Shown in pieces: positions 44,251 to 54,281 of a DNA stretch of 64,000 bases (the stretch's first letter is position 1; each line of letters starts with the position of its first letter). Origin of the DNA: Algoriphagus antarcticus. Lineage in GTDB: Bacteria > Bacteroidota > Bacteroidia > Cytophagales > Cyclobacteriaceae. Both the position numbers and the translations under genes were made by a program. The stretch spans positions 1-64,000 of the forward strand of contig NZ_MSSW01000004.1 of NCBI RefSeq assembly GCF_002150685.1. The letters run 5' to 3'. Under the pieces are notes generated by a model. It saw only the letters and a list, made by a program, of their open reading frames with translations, was not told the origin of the DNA and made no database searches.

Positions 44251-47200
44251 ATGGAAAAAGATCAACTTGAATCGTTATTGGCCAATATTTTTGGGCACCT
44301 GAATGCAGACAAAGCAGCGGAAAAGAAACAATGGGAGGAAGGAGTCCCTCTATTGGCGAGGTCGCTGCTTATACAGGATAGTTCTGAAATCAAATCAGAG
44401 TCACTCAGCTTCGAGCGATCTGAATTTTTCTTCCAAGATAGAATCCCGAAGAAAAAAATTGAACTTATCCGCAGAGAAGCAGAAAAAGCTAATGTCAAGG
44501 AATCTACAACTACTCCTCTGAAAGAATCTATTGAACCCGTTGTAAAAAGACCCTCAATTAAAGATTCAATTAAGGCCACCGATAGAAAATCTACCAAAGT
44601 AGAAGAGCCTGAATTGAAAGCCTTTGTTCGTGAAGTACCAATTAGAAGTACTCAGATTCGTGCCAGTGTCCCCGCATGGGCGGCTGGAGCCAAAGTGGAA
44701 AAATCAATTGGGCCTTTTACAAAAACCGACGGGAGGATTATTATAATTGATTTTTTCAGAGTGACAAAATTGATTGGTATATACCAGCAAAACAGTAATC
44801 TCCCTGTCCTTTTATTTAAAGCCTCCCTCGTAGAGCCTAAAATTAAGCAGATCAAATCTCCTCCAATTGAAGTGGCTAAAATCTATGATGTTGCCGCAGG
44901 TAGCTTTTATATCCGAGCGGATATGCTTGCATCAAATGCTCCAAACAATAGATATGCGGGACTGAAAGTCAAGGACGGTAAAATCCAATTGAGTATAAAT
45001 CCATCGCTCCAGGGAGGAAAACTTGTCTTAGCGCCTAACACCTCCGTCCAAGTACAACTGGAGGTGGACCAAAGCCCAGATGCATTAGATTCCAAAAAGT
45101 CACATGGAAAAGATGCTTTCGAGGCAAAAGTTCAAAATCCAGAAAGCTTGAAGTTTTCATTCTCAGGAATTTCAAAGGCTCAAATCTCGGAAAGTGGTTC
45201 CGCACAATGGACTGTTTATGACCAAAAGGCATCCTTCAACCGACTTAATAAAGCGCCGACTTACAATAGTCAATTATCCAGATTATTGATTCCTTATGCC
45301 TGTTCAGTGGCAGAGTTTGCTCCTAAAAAGCAAGCAAGCCCAATGGTCGAAATTCAAGAATCAGCTCCTGTTAGCAATTCCTGGTGGGCAATCCCAGCAG
45401 CACTATTGGATGTAAATGCACCTTTGGAAGTAGCAGGATCTGGAGGGATACTTCAGGAGTTAAAGGCTGGATTGAAGTTCAGGTGGAAAGGTCTTCAGGG
45501 CAAAAACCTAAAATTGGAGAAGCCACAGATCCTTGTTGAAAATGGAAGGATCGGGATTACCGACATGATCTCTAATGGAGAAGGCGCGTATCAGGAAATC
45601 GATCATTGGAAAGACGATCTAAATGCGTATGGAACCTCCGTTTCATTAGCCCTTAACAAGTCTGCAGTGTTTATGTACAACTCACTAGCAGAAGGAACGG
45701 AGATGCTGGTTGCTTTGGCAAACACTCAAATCAAAGTTGATAGACCGTTGCAAGTCAATGGCTTTCCTGTTTCTGTAAAAACTAAGAATTCAGCATTGGT
45801 AATGGCTGGCACGGATGACAAAAATTTGATTTATATACTGGATGACAATATTCTGTGGGACAATAAGCTACCATTTGATAAAGTGCCTAGTTTCAAAAGT
45901 ATTGCGATAGCTCTTGAAAATGCACTTTTTACTCTTTCGCCAGTAAATGGTGCGCTAGTTTTTGGAGAATGTAATAAAGATTGGAGTAGGATTATTAAAA
46001 GTCAAACATTCCTGGTTTTTGGTATGCTCAGTTACATGCCAACTCTTCCGGATCCTTATGTGGCGAATCTCGGGATTCTTAGCAAGCAATTTGGAAGAAA
46101 GACTAGAGGGATGGAAGGAATCCAAAGTTGGTTGATTTGCCAAATTTCCCAAGAGCCTGTAAATGAAAAAGAAGATAAAGTTCAGGTTAATTTTCATTTT
46201 GGACCTGGTAATACTACTACTACAAATCCTTCAGTAGCAAGCGAAGCACCTTCTCCAAGTCTTATGGCGGTGAATCAACTGAAATCGTCTGATATCAGGC
46301 TGGAGACATTAAAATCGACGGCAGTAGGCAGAGGCAATGCTTTGCCCAATTATGACGAGCAACTTCAGCCTTTTACTAGGCCATATGAAATGGATTACTT
46401 TGCCTTGATGGATGTGAGCTCCAATGCCAATCAACTGGGAGTCAGTTTAGGTATATCCAGAGGAGATCGGGTGACCACAGGTTTTGCAAGAGCGGTGAAT
46501 GAGTCAGAAGCAACTATTTCGCAGACAGATGGACAATTGATTTCTGTGGAGGGAATGGAAGTAATGGCACAAGGTGCGATGACTCGTTTATTTATGATGC
46601 CACAGGTAGCCTGGGAACCAGTCTTTAACTTGACTCCTCCTGGCTTGAACAAACCCGGAGATCCGCCTGTTTTTTTTAACTACTATGCCAATGATGGAGG
46701 CCCTACTAGATTGATAAATAAGCATCAGGAAAGAATTGCAATTTCTCCCAAACCTCTTGTAGATTTTATTTTGGAGAAATATGAGCAGAAACAAACTCCT
46801 GTATCTGCATTATTTACACTTCCTTTTGGTCTTAGGGCGACGGCGGAGCTTTCGCATACTAACAGCAGGGAAACCATTAAACCTCAACTAAGTCAAGTTC
46901 GTCCGAATTTCCCCAATGATATGCGGGGAGGTATTCAGATACGAGCCACTGCCGGAAACTATGGAAAGAAATTTAATGATGAGCCCAAAAAGAACGATTT
47001 GCCCATGTTTGCTGGCTTCACAGTTCAGCTTGCAAATGTGCTAGGAGCTAATGGAATTGCAACAGGATCAAGTACACTGGGTGATAGTGTGACGCGCATT
47101 TTCAACGGGGAGTTTTTCGTAGATGCATTAAATCCTACTGTATTGCGAGAAAGGGGAGTACCACTAAGTAAGATTGATTTTACTGGCTATGGAGCAAGTA

Positions 47201-49650
47201 CTTTCAGTAACTGGCTAAGTCCTTCAGCTGCAATCGCTCAAACAAGTCAGGCAAGATTTGATATCATGCTCGGTCGTACAGGACATGAAGTTATTCAAGT
47301 CAAAAGCATTGTATATCCTTGGGGAATTCGTGTGGTTCGAACAATTACAATTTTTAGGACGAGTTCTGGATTTGTTTATAGAACTGACAGCGGCTGGCAA
47401 CCAGAATCTGATGGTATTTTTGATTTCCGGTACAAGTACATTGACAAAACGGTGGCGGGTAATCCCGAAGTAGAAGAGTCACCATTTGAACTACACCCAG
47501 GGACTTTACGAGGTTTATTTAATATCACAAATATTCAGGAAGATGGAACGGTAGCTGATTTTGATTCTATAAATACTATAGGCCAAAATGCAAACTATAT
47601 CAATGAAAATGGTGAAAAGGTAAAGAACCTAGGGGCACAATTTAATCAGGCAGTGAAATGCGTAGCCGTTTATTTTGATGCAGATATTGCTGTAGAAAAT
47701 CTAGTCAAGGGACATAAAAGCGGAAGAACTCCAGCTAAGAAGATTCTTGGCTATGTGCAATTATCTCCTCCTGGTGTTCCACTTACCCCAGCGCAATTGA
47801 AATCCTTGTTAATGCTTCAAGGAGGTTTAATAGGCGGGAATATTAATTGCGAAATGGATGTGAGTGCGTCTGGTCAGCGGATGCAGATCAATCGATTCGA
47901 TATTTCTCATTCTGAAAAACCAGGAAATCCATCAAGTGAACCAATTTTCGTAGCAGCGACTCGTGGATCAGTTTTACTTCCTAAGGATGGAAGCTGGAGC
48001 ATGGTTCAGCATGAAACAGGAAGTGGAGAAGTCACGCCTCTTCCACCGCATATTCCGATCCCTTTGATTCGTATAGGGGAATGGCAAAAGGAAATCGTTG
48101 TCAAAGCATCAGATGTGACGAATAATCTGGTTCGTTTGGCTCACCCATTGGAAATCCTCAGAAATCCAGAAGTAGATACAATCAATTATGGATTCCTGCA
48201 AAGTACGGCTACACAAAAAGCACTTTTCCTAACGCCTAGCTTTAAAAAGGGAATTGGCAAACTATTGAGTAAGACTCCACCGATTTTCTCTGATGCGTAT
48301 AAACTCATGAACGGAAGCAGCATATTTCCTAATGTAGGAGATGCCTATTCCAACTTCGGAAAAGCAATCGCTTTATTAAATGGAATAGATGAAGATGGAA
48401 ATAATGTAGCGGCATTTATAGAAAATACAGCTACTGATGGTGGTAGGAAAGTGTTGGAGCTAATGGAGATAACTGCTAAAGAAGAGGCTGGGAAAATCGT
48501 AGATAAAGGTTTTAAGCTTCTTTCAGGTGAAGCAAATAGCGTGTTGAATAAGGCGCTGGCATTTGATATTCCCAATTTCGATCCCCTATATCTAGTCGAT
48601 ATGGATGCTTTGAAAATCTATATTGAGTATAAGGCTGAGCAAACAAAAAACGGCTCCAAGCAATATGTGGATTCCAAGCTCAATTTTGATGTGGATTCAT
48701 TTGCCACAGACCTAGCCGACACTTGGAAAAGCAAAGTCAATAATGTGGCTATGGTGGTTGATTTGGGTTCGTTTGATCGGCTTATGACTATCAAAGGAAA
48801 CTTTGATGCAGCGAAAGGAAAAGAGTCTGGATATGCAGGCGATAAGGATAGCCCGGGCCCTCTGGATGGAATACCACTTCCTGAAGTAGAATTTAGTGAT
48901 GCTTTAGAACCTGTAATTGAATTATTGCAGATGCTAGCAGCACTTAGTACCGGAGATTATGGAGCTGTGATGAGGAAAGGTCTTCAAATAGCGATGAGCA
49001 ATGCAGGAGAGATTTGGGAGTATAAGTTTGAAGCCACCAAAGAAATCCCGCTGATCCGCTTCCCACCAGAAGATTCTGTTTACAACTCACCTCAATGTCC
49101 ACTGAGACTAGAAGCTGGACTTTCTTTGGGTGTATATTTTAATGCAGCATTGAAGGTAACCTCAGATCCTTCGCAACTTTTGCCGACGGCTGGTGGATTT
49201 GTCCAATTCAACGGAGGACTAGAAGTGATGTGTGTGACAGTAGGTGCAGCCACGATATATGCAGTAGGATCAGTAGAAGTTAAGATCGCTTGCGATACGA
49301 AGATTGGTCCTAGCCTGATGTTGAAGTTTGGCTTTGGTGCCAATATTTCTGTAGGATTACCTGTAGTGGGTAATGTGAGTGTCACTTATATGGTAGGCTG
49401 CGAAATGTATGCAGATGCAGATATCATTGAGATCACAGCATTCATGTTATTCAAAGGACATGCAAATCTACTTGGCGGCATTGTCAGTGTTACGATTTAC
49501 ATAGAAGCGAGTGGTACTGTGAAAAGAATAGCTAGCGAAGACAGGACGGATTGCACAGCTTCAGTGACTTTCGGATTGGATATCAGCATTTGCTTTATTA
49601 TCAATATCAGCTTTGAAGAGACCTGGCAAGAAAGCCGTCAGATAGCTTAA
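44251..49650 (+). CDS. Giant protein of unknown function (1799 aa), first of a pair
   Basis: 1799 residues, about 195-200 kDa. No signal peptide, lipobox, T9SS domain or clear membrane helix is visible, so export by a standard route is not indicated. A short helical start is followed by a Lys/Glu/Ser-rich linker (about 60-130). Then come long beta-rich stretches, a TTTTNPSVASEAPSPS linker near 652-668 and helical segments about 1380-1480 (LLSKTPPIFSDAYKLMNG). The C-terminal 150 residues are Gly-rich and strongly beta, with scattered Cys (GLEVMCVTVGAATIYAVGSV, VGCEMYADAD). No catalytic motif or named domain was recognised. It is 23 bases upstream of a 1374-residue partner and shares a terminator with it. 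The frame is intact, so selection maintains it. Confidence 0.85.
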   Translation: MEKDQLESLLANIFGHLNADKAAEKKQWEEGVPLLARSLLIQDSSEIKSESLSFERSEFFFQDRIPKKKIELIRREAEKANVKESTTTPLKESIEPVVKRPSIKDSIKATDRKSTKVEEPELKAFVREVPIRSTQIRASVPAWAAGAKVEKSIGPFTKTDGRIIIIDFFRVTKLIGIYQQNSNLPVLLFKASLVEPKIKQIKSPPIEVAKIYDVAAGSFYIRADMLASNAPNNRYAGLKVKDGKIQLSINPSLQGGKLVLAPNTSVQVQLEVDQSPDALDSKKSHGKDAFEAKVQNPESLKFSFSGISKAQISESGSAQWTVYDQKASFNRLNKAPTYNSQLSRLLIPYACSVAEFAPKKQASPMVEIQESAPVSNSWWAIPAALLDVNAPLEVAGSGGILQELKAGLKFRWKGLQGKNLKLEKPQILVENGRIGITDMISNGEGAYQEIDHWKDDLNAYGTSVSLALNKSAVFMYNSLAEGTEMLVALANTQIKVDRPLQVNGFPVSVKTKNSALVMAGTDDKNLIYILDDNILWDNKLPFDKVPSFKSIAIALENALFTLSPVNGALVFGECNKDWSRIIKSQTFLVFGMLSYMPTLPDPYVANLGILSKQFGRKTRGMEGIQSWLICQISQEPVNEKEDKVQVNFHFGPGNTTTTNPSVASEAPSPSLMAVNQLKSSDIRLETLKSTAVGRGNALPNYDEQLQPFTRPYEMDYFALMDVSSNANQLGVSLGISRGDRVTTGFARAVNESEATISQTDGQLISVEGMEVMAQGAMTRLFMMPQVAWEPVFNLTPPGLNKPGDPPVFFNYYANDGGPTRLINKHQERIAISPKPLVDFILEKYEQKQTPVSALFTLPFGLRATAELSHTNSRETIKPQLSQVRPNFPNDMRGGIQIRATAGNYGKKFNDEPKKNDLPMFAGFTVQLANVLGANGIATGSSTLGDSVTRIFNGEFFVDALNPTVLRERGVPLSKIDFTGYGASTFSNWLSPSAAIAQTSQARFDIMLGRTGHEVIQVKSIVYPWGIRVVRTITIFRTSSGFVYRTDSGWQPESDGIFDFRYKYIDKTVAGNPEVEESPFELHPGTLRGLFNITNIQEDGTVADFDSINTIGQNANYINENGEKVKNLGAQFNQAVKCVAVYFDADIAVENLVKGHKSGRTPAKKILGYVQLSPPGVPLTPAQLKSLLMLQGGLIGGNINCEMDVSASGQRMQINRFDISHSEKPGNPSSEPIFVAATRGSVLLPKDGSWSMVQHETGSGEVTPLPPHIPIPLIRIGEWQKEIVVKASDVTNNLVRLAHPLEILRNPEVDTINYGFLQSTATQKALFLTPSFKKGIGKLLSKTPPIFSDAYKLMNGSSIFPNVGDAYSNFGKAIALLNGIDEDGNNVAAFIENTATDGGRKVLELMEITAKEEAGKIVDKGFKLLSGEANSVLNKALAFDIPNFDPLYLVDMDALKIYIEYKAEQTKNGSKQYVDSKLNFDVDSFATDLADTWKSKVNNVAMVVDLGSFDRLMTIKGNFDAAKGKESGYAGDKDSPGPLDGIPLPEVEFSDALEPVIELLQMLAALSTGDYGAVMRKGLQIAMSNAGEIWEYKFEATKEIPLIRFPPEDSVYNSPQCPLRLEAGLSLGVYFNAALKVTSDPSQLLPTAGGFVQFNGGLEVMCVTVGAATIYAVGSVEVKIACDTKIGPSLMLKFGFGANISVGLPVVGNVSVTYMVGCEMYADADIIEITAFMLFKGHANLLGGIVSVTIYIEASGTVKRIASEDRTDCTASVTFGLDISICFIINISFEETWQESRQIA

Positions 49651-49666
49651 TTTTTTACCTCAAAAA
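49651..49666. repeat. 16-bp repeat, right copy (inverted copy at 44208-44223)
   Basis: TTTTTTACCTCAAAAA starts immediately after the first giant gene's stop codon and ends 7 bases before the second giant gene. See the left copy. Confidence 0.6.
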
Positions 49667-49673
49667 ACAAATT

Positions 49674-52600
49674 ATGGAACCTAGAAGATTAATTTCCTTA
49701 ATGACTTTTCCTCAGCGTTTTGATGGAAATATATTGACGGTTAACATCGTGGTGGTGCCACGAAATGCAAATCCGTTTTCAGATTGGCCGACAGGTCTGC
49801 CTAATCCCACTAATGTTCCGGGATTTGCAAATTTACAACCTGAATTTAGTATTTCTATAGTTACAGGAACAGATGATTTCCCCCTTAGTAATGCGACAGC
49901 CCCTAGCAGGATTCCGATTGTAAGATCTGTTACTATCATACCAGCCACCGATAAAGCAGCGATAATTCAGAAAGTAGCAGATGCAATGCCGCTTCCGATT
50001 ACTGATAATTCGGATAAGCTGCCCGACCCTGTGCCAGTGGAGAAAAGCATTAAAAAATACTTGCCAAAATCTTACTTGGAGAGTTTTAATTTTACACAAC
50101 CCAGACATCCGAATGCAGTCACAGATGACGCGTATCACTGTGCTGTCCGAGACAAAATACCTACGATAAATTATCAGCCTCGAAGCAGCTTGAGCTGGGG
50201 TAAAGTTTTTGCGAATATCCTGCGACAACCGTTATTGGCAAAAGCTTGCGGAATGATCTATGAAGTTCAAATGGAAGTTGAAGCTGGCTGGTTTGAAGAG
50301 GGAGGATATCTGTATGCGGATATTATAAATGATCCATATGCTATTGCGCAAGCGGGTTTACTGGAAAATTCGAATGGACCACTAATAAAGAGATATGCTG
50401 CTAAGATTCCAGCATTGACCCAAGGAACAGCCAGACCTGTATTTGCTCCTGTTTTATTCCCGGTACTTTATAAGAAAGTATCTGATCCGAGTGAGCCGGT
50501 TCCTTTGGGGCCTTGGGACGAGCTATTTATGGAAGCGCAAACTTACAATGATGGATTTGCTAAAATAGTGCATGCCAATCAGCCAGTGAGTGGTAATTTG
50601 TTGGAAGAAAGTCAAGATGAATTACCTCCACAATCTGATGCAGGTATTCGCTTAGGTTGGGACGATGAGCAAATACTGGTTTGGTACTTGCGCCAGATGA
50701 TCGAAAACCCTTCTGACCCTGGCTCCTTAAGCAGGATCGATGCTCCATTAGGAGTAATGGGCTATCATATTGACGTCAGACAAGTTGCTGTGGGAAATCT
50801 ATGGGAAAGTCTGAACAGCATTGAGATCAATGAGTCTGAAAATATGTTTTCCGGACAATTGGACTCTAGCAGCACAGAATTGCCTTATCAGGTCTATCCA
50901 AATAAAATCAGTGGCCCCAATAGCGATCATTACTGGTTGCCGATGTATTATGCTCATTGGATAGGAAAGAGTTTAGTGACTGAGGATCAAGATGCACTGG
51001 AAATCTATAGAAACCACGAGGACAATGGGGGACAGCAAAATGAATTGCAGGATAAAAGAGTCGCTCAGAATAGAGCACTAATCCCTTCTCAGCTAACAAC
51101 GGAACTTCGGTATGGGAATTCTTATGAGTTTAGAATCCGGATGACTGATATTTCTGGTGGAGGGCCAAATTTGGATGATGCTCCCTTAAATGCAGCAGCC
51201 AGTCCTGAAACAAGTGTTTCGTTCAAAAGGTATGTGAATCCAGGAATGCTTCGCATTGAAAAGCCAGTCGAAATTAGGAGTAATCTACGAACCTACTTTA
51301 ATGCTACGAATGATGAAGAAACTCAATTTGATTCAAATCCAAGTTTCGTAATTCAGAGACCTTTATTGGAGTATCCAGCAGTGGTGTTTACAAATAAATA
51401 CCAAAGCATAGGTCAGGATCCAATTCAGCTGTTGAAGGAATTAACATTTCAGGCGGATGGCTTGAAACCTGCATTAGCAGATCCCGATGTTCAGCAGGTC
51501 AAGATACGGGTAGAGGTGAAGTCACTTCGGATGGATACTCAATTGAGTCAAAATGGAAGAGATAGTTTTATCACGCTATATCAGACCACTAGAACATTTC
51601 CTACAGATTTTGATGGTGTTCTGAATGTTCCGATAGAGTTTATTGATGTTCCTGTCTTGAATATAGGTGAGCAAGCAAATCCATTTTTGAATGAGGAATT
51701 GCTGATTGATGCTATTAATGAGATGGAGCAGTTGATATTGCCCACTGGAAGACATATTAGAATATCATTGCGAGGAGAAGCCAGCTCTGATGGAGCACCC
51801 GAGAGTTATTTTGGTTTTATTAATGATAGCGAAGACAAGGATAGCAGATTCGGGAAAGTTCAACAATTCATGTTCTATAAGGAGCCATCAAATGAATTGG
51901 ATTTATTGCAGCCTTTCGAGGCAATTCAACCTGTGCAGGCACTTTTTCTAAAACCTGATAGTGTACCAGCAATTAAAGGGAACATCTTTTCATCGCTTTT
52001 ACGAAGAGATTCTGAGGAGCAGCAATCAGGTGTCGTAGAGCGTCTAGCCAATGCACTTGGATTGGAGGCAAAAGGTTTAACCTTGGTTGCTCCGAAAGGA
52101 GAGCGAGTTGCTTTTGGTTGCAATTCAAGAATCAGGCATTCTTTAGCGCCAGATGGCAGTTCTATCACTTTTGCTACCCAGGCAGATCTCTATAATCATT
52201 GGATTGCTACGTTGAGCTATAAAGTCAATCGAGACTGGGCATGGGATACGTTGAATGACGTTGCCTTTGAAATTGAAAGGGAATTTAATTTTCGAAAAGA
52301 TAAAAATTCAGAAATTAGAAAAAATACTTATTTAGGAGATATTGAATTGAAGCATACTGTTTCTTTTGAGGCGTTGCAGGCGGATCGTTTTGATCGGGTA
52401 AATCGAAATTACACTAGGATCATATATATAGATGCTTTGGATCCTAAAAATGAACTGAAACAAAGTAATGGAGATTTAAAATTTCCGGACGAACTCTGGG
52501 CTGAGTATAAAATCAAGCCTAAAACTAAGGAAGGCCACGCCAGCGCTGCAACATTGGAAACAGACCGACTGACACTTCCAACCGTTCTTGCGCCAATTCA

Positions 52601-53798
52601 AATTCCTAAATTAGTCAGTGTTGGAATTGCCTTTTCTCCCTATGAGAGAACTGATGATTATAGTTCCTCAGAAGCTAGAAAGCGCTATTTATGGGTAGAG
52701 TTTGATCAGCCAATAGACAATCCGGATGATACCTATTTTTGCAGGATGCTAGGAAATGCTCCTGATCAGTTAATTGCTATAAATGATGGGGAGCAGTTTA
52801 TTCCCCCAGAAGAAGCTCCAATCAGCTTAGATCCAGAAATCACCAGACAGATCACTCCAGGTCAAAGTGATGATAAAGCTGGAATAGGAGCAATGCAGCC
52901 AATGATACAAGCGACTGATAGTGATCGGCATTATATGATGCCTATTCCTCCGGGATTACATGCAGAAAGTGCTGAGATGTTTAGCTTCTTTACTTATGAA
53001 TTCAGAGTGGGGCATGGGCAATGGCCTGATCGGGAGGATAATCTTTGGTCTACAGCCCAAGGTCGATTTGGAAGACCTTTGAGAGTAACGGGAATTCAGC
53101 ATCCAGCACCTACATTACTTTGCTCTCTCAATAGGAATGAGAATCATTTGTACGTAAGTGCATCCTATGCAAAGGCTGTACATAATGGTAAAAATGTGAC
53201 CTCCAAACCGCCAAGAACTAGTCTTTGGACATTAGTCTATGCCCAAGTTTTTCAAGCAGACGGAAGAGATCATCGAAATATTTTGTTAGGCGAGATAGAA
53301 ATGAAGATAGGAGTGAGAGTAAACACGGAGCCTGAGCGTCTAAAGAAAATTAATGCTTTGACTCAGCAGGTATATTTCAAACCTACAATCGGAGATTACA
53401 CAACAGGAAGTATAAAATTGAACCCAGCGGTTTTGAAATTAGGTAATCTTGTAGCAAGTATAAAAGATGAGCAACCTGTAGCCACAGCAGTAGTGACTTC
53501 CGAGGACATTGCTGAGAAATTGATTTCTTTTGGATTGCCAGAAGACAGTCCTCTCAGTGTTTTGGTGGTTGAGGTTTTTGGAAATATCACTAATATTCAT
53601 GACCATATGTATGATTATAGAAATACCAATGTGAATGGAGTATCTGATCGAATGGCTGAAGGATTAAAATCTAAAAGAGCAGAAGTGAATCTCATGTCAG
53701 ACATTCGCCCATTGAGTAAAGGATTAGGGCATTTTAGGATTTTGAGAACCTCACCGCTAACCAAGGTACCGTTCGTCTGCTGCCCCACATGTGAATAA
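49674..53798 (+). CDS. Giant protein of unknown function (1374 aa), second of a pair
   Basis: 1374 residues, about 150 kDa, again without signal peptide, sorting domain or membrane helix. The start reads MEPRRLISLMTFPQRFDG. WGKVFANILRQPLLAKACG (about 178-196) is followed by EVEAGWFEEGGYLYADI, which looks like a strand-loop-strand unit. NSYEFRIRMTDISGGGP (about 479-495) and YEFRVGHGQWPD (about 1106-1117) look like the last strands of FnIII/Ig-like sandwiches, so repeated beta domains are likely. The extreme C-terminus is VCCPTCE, with three Cys in four positions plus one (a possible metal or disulfide site). No known domain was recognised. It is probably translated with its partner and works with it. 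Confidence 0.85.
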   Translation: MEPRRLISLMTFPQRFDGNILTVNIVVVPRNANPFSDWPTGLPNPTNVPGFANLQPEFSISIVTGTDDFPLSNATAPSRIPIVRSVTIIPATDKAAIIQKVADAMPLPITDNSDKLPDPVPVEKSIKKYLPKSYLESFNFTQPRHPNAVTDDAYHCAVRDKIPTINYQPRSSLSWGKVFANILRQPLLAKACGMIYEVQMEVEAGWFEEGGYLYADIINDPYAIAQAGLLENSNGPLIKRYAAKIPALTQGTARPVFAPVLFPVLYKKVSDPSEPVPLGPWDELFMEAQTYNDGFAKIVHANQPVSGNLLEESQDELPPQSDAGIRLGWDDEQILVWYLRQMIENPSDPGSLSRIDAPLGVMGYHIDVRQVAVGNLWESLNSIEINESENMFSGQLDSSSTELPYQVYPNKISGPNSDHYWLPMYYAHWIGKSLVTEDQDALEIYRNHEDNGGQQNELQDKRVAQNRALIPSQLTTELRYGNSYEFRIRMTDISGGGPNLDDAPLNAAASPETSVSFKRYVNPGMLRIEKPVEIRSNLRTYFNATNDEETQFDSNPSFVIQRPLLEYPAVVFTNKYQSIGQDPIQLLKELTFQADGLKPALADPDVQQVKIRVEVKSLRMDTQLSQNGRDSFITLYQTTRTFPTDFDGVLNVPIEFIDVPVLNIGEQANPFLNEELLIDAINEMEQLILPTGRHIRISLRGEASSDGAPESYFGFINDSEDKDSRFGKVQQFMFYKEPSNELDLLQPFEAIQPVQALFLKPDSVPAIKGNIFSSLLRRDSEEQQSGVVERLANALGLEAKGLTLVAPKGERVAFGCNSRIRHSLAPDGSSITFATQADLYNHWIATLSYKVNRDWAWDTLNDVAFEIEREFNFRKDKNSEIRKNTYLGDIELKHTVSFEALQADRFDRVNRNYTRIIYIDALDPKNELKQSNGDLKFPDELWAEYKIKPKTKEGHASAATLETDRLTLPTVLAPIQIPKLVSVGIAFSPYERTDDYSSSEARKRYLWVEFDQPIDNPDDTYFCRMLGNAPDQLIAINDGEQFIPPEEAPISLDPEITRQITPGQSDDKAGIGAMQPMIQATDSDRHYMMPIPPGLHAESAEMFSFFTYEFRVGHGQWPDREDNLWSTAQGRFGRPLRVTGIQHPAPTLLCSLNRNENHLYVSASYAKAVHNGKNVTSKPPRTSLWTLVYAQVFQADGRDHRNILLGEIEMKIGVRVNTEPERLKKINALTQQVYFKPTIGDYTTGSIKLNPAVLKLGNLVASIKDEQPVATAVVTSEDIAEKLISFGLPEDSPLSVLVVEVFGNITNIHDHMYDYRNTNVNGVSDRMAEGLKSKRAEVNLMSDIRPLSKGLGHFRILRTSPLTKVPFVCCPTCE

Positions 53799-53818
53799 GT
53801 GCAAAACTGGAATACAAC

Positions 53819-53853
53819 AAATGCCTTTCAAATCACTTGAAAGGCATTTTTTA
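53819..53853 (+). terminator. Terminator of the giant-gene operon
   Basis: Perfect 13-bp stem, AAATGCCTTTCAA (53819-53831) with TTGAAAGGCATTT (53837-53849), 5-base loop and T-run, 20 bases after the stop codon. Confidence 0.92.
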
Positions 53854-54037
53854 TGAAAGTCGATTAACCGCGTTGATCAGGGTGGTTCGACATGCCTGTC
53901 CGGCGACCTAATGGCCCACGAAACGTTATTCGTTAGATATTCAAGTTTTTAAATTATGTAGTGTTCTTTTAGAATCAAAATCCTAAAAGCCCAAGCTAAA
54001 ATTGCCAAGCTCTAGGGGTAGAGATCACAGGGATTTC

Positions 54038-54127
54038 ATCCAAAGCAGAGTTGAAGGCTGCCTTTATTACTAAGGCGAAAACTTTGCGGTTCTCTCGTAT
54101 TATATCCAAAGTAGAGTTGAAGGCTGC
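54038..54127. repeat. Two 24-bp direct repeats, 66 bases apart
   Basis: ATCCAAAG(C/T)AGAGTTGAAGG plus CTGC occurs at 54038-54061 and 54104-54127 with a single difference. The bases between them are unrelated. They may be regulatory or a remnant of a short duplication. Their role is unknown. Confidence 0.75.
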
Positions 54128-54218
54128 GTGGTAGGCAAGGAGCGAAATAGAACTTTCACTCTCGTTTGTTTATTCTCATGAAATGAATATTTTTTTTGAA
54201 CTAAATTTATTGTGTAAT

Positions 54219-54234
54219 TGTGATATAAATCACT
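54219..54234. promoter_or_regulatory. CRP/FNR-family operator upstream of the Crp/Fnr gene
   Basis: TGTGA-TATAAA-TCACT closely follows the CRP consensus TGTGA-N6-TCACA. It lies 48 bases before the regulator's start, suggesting autoregulation. A related site (TGTAA-CATTTG-TCACT) precedes the TauE gene. Confidence 0.65.
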
Positions 54235-54281
54235 CGGAGAAATTTCGTAGATTCTTAGATTCGCCATCTTTTCAACACATC

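Larger units (their letters stand above)
53854..54281. other. Non-coding spacer before the Crp/Fnr gene
   Basis: No gene is seen. It contains a 24-base direct repeat (54038-54061 and 54104-54127), described separately, and the CRP-like palindrome at 54219-54234. The stretch 53875-53935 is more GC-rich than its surroundings and matches nothing recognised. Confidence 0.6.

Noticed and set aside
43888..53798. Prophage or tail-like particle origin of the giant pair
   Set aside because: No terminase, capsid, sheath, baseplate, integrase or lysis genes are near; a particle-like role remains only a hypothesis.
54183..54281. Upstream start for the Crp/Fnr gene
   Set aside because: It would put the operator palindrome within the coding sequence and add residues unlike the family's N-terminus.
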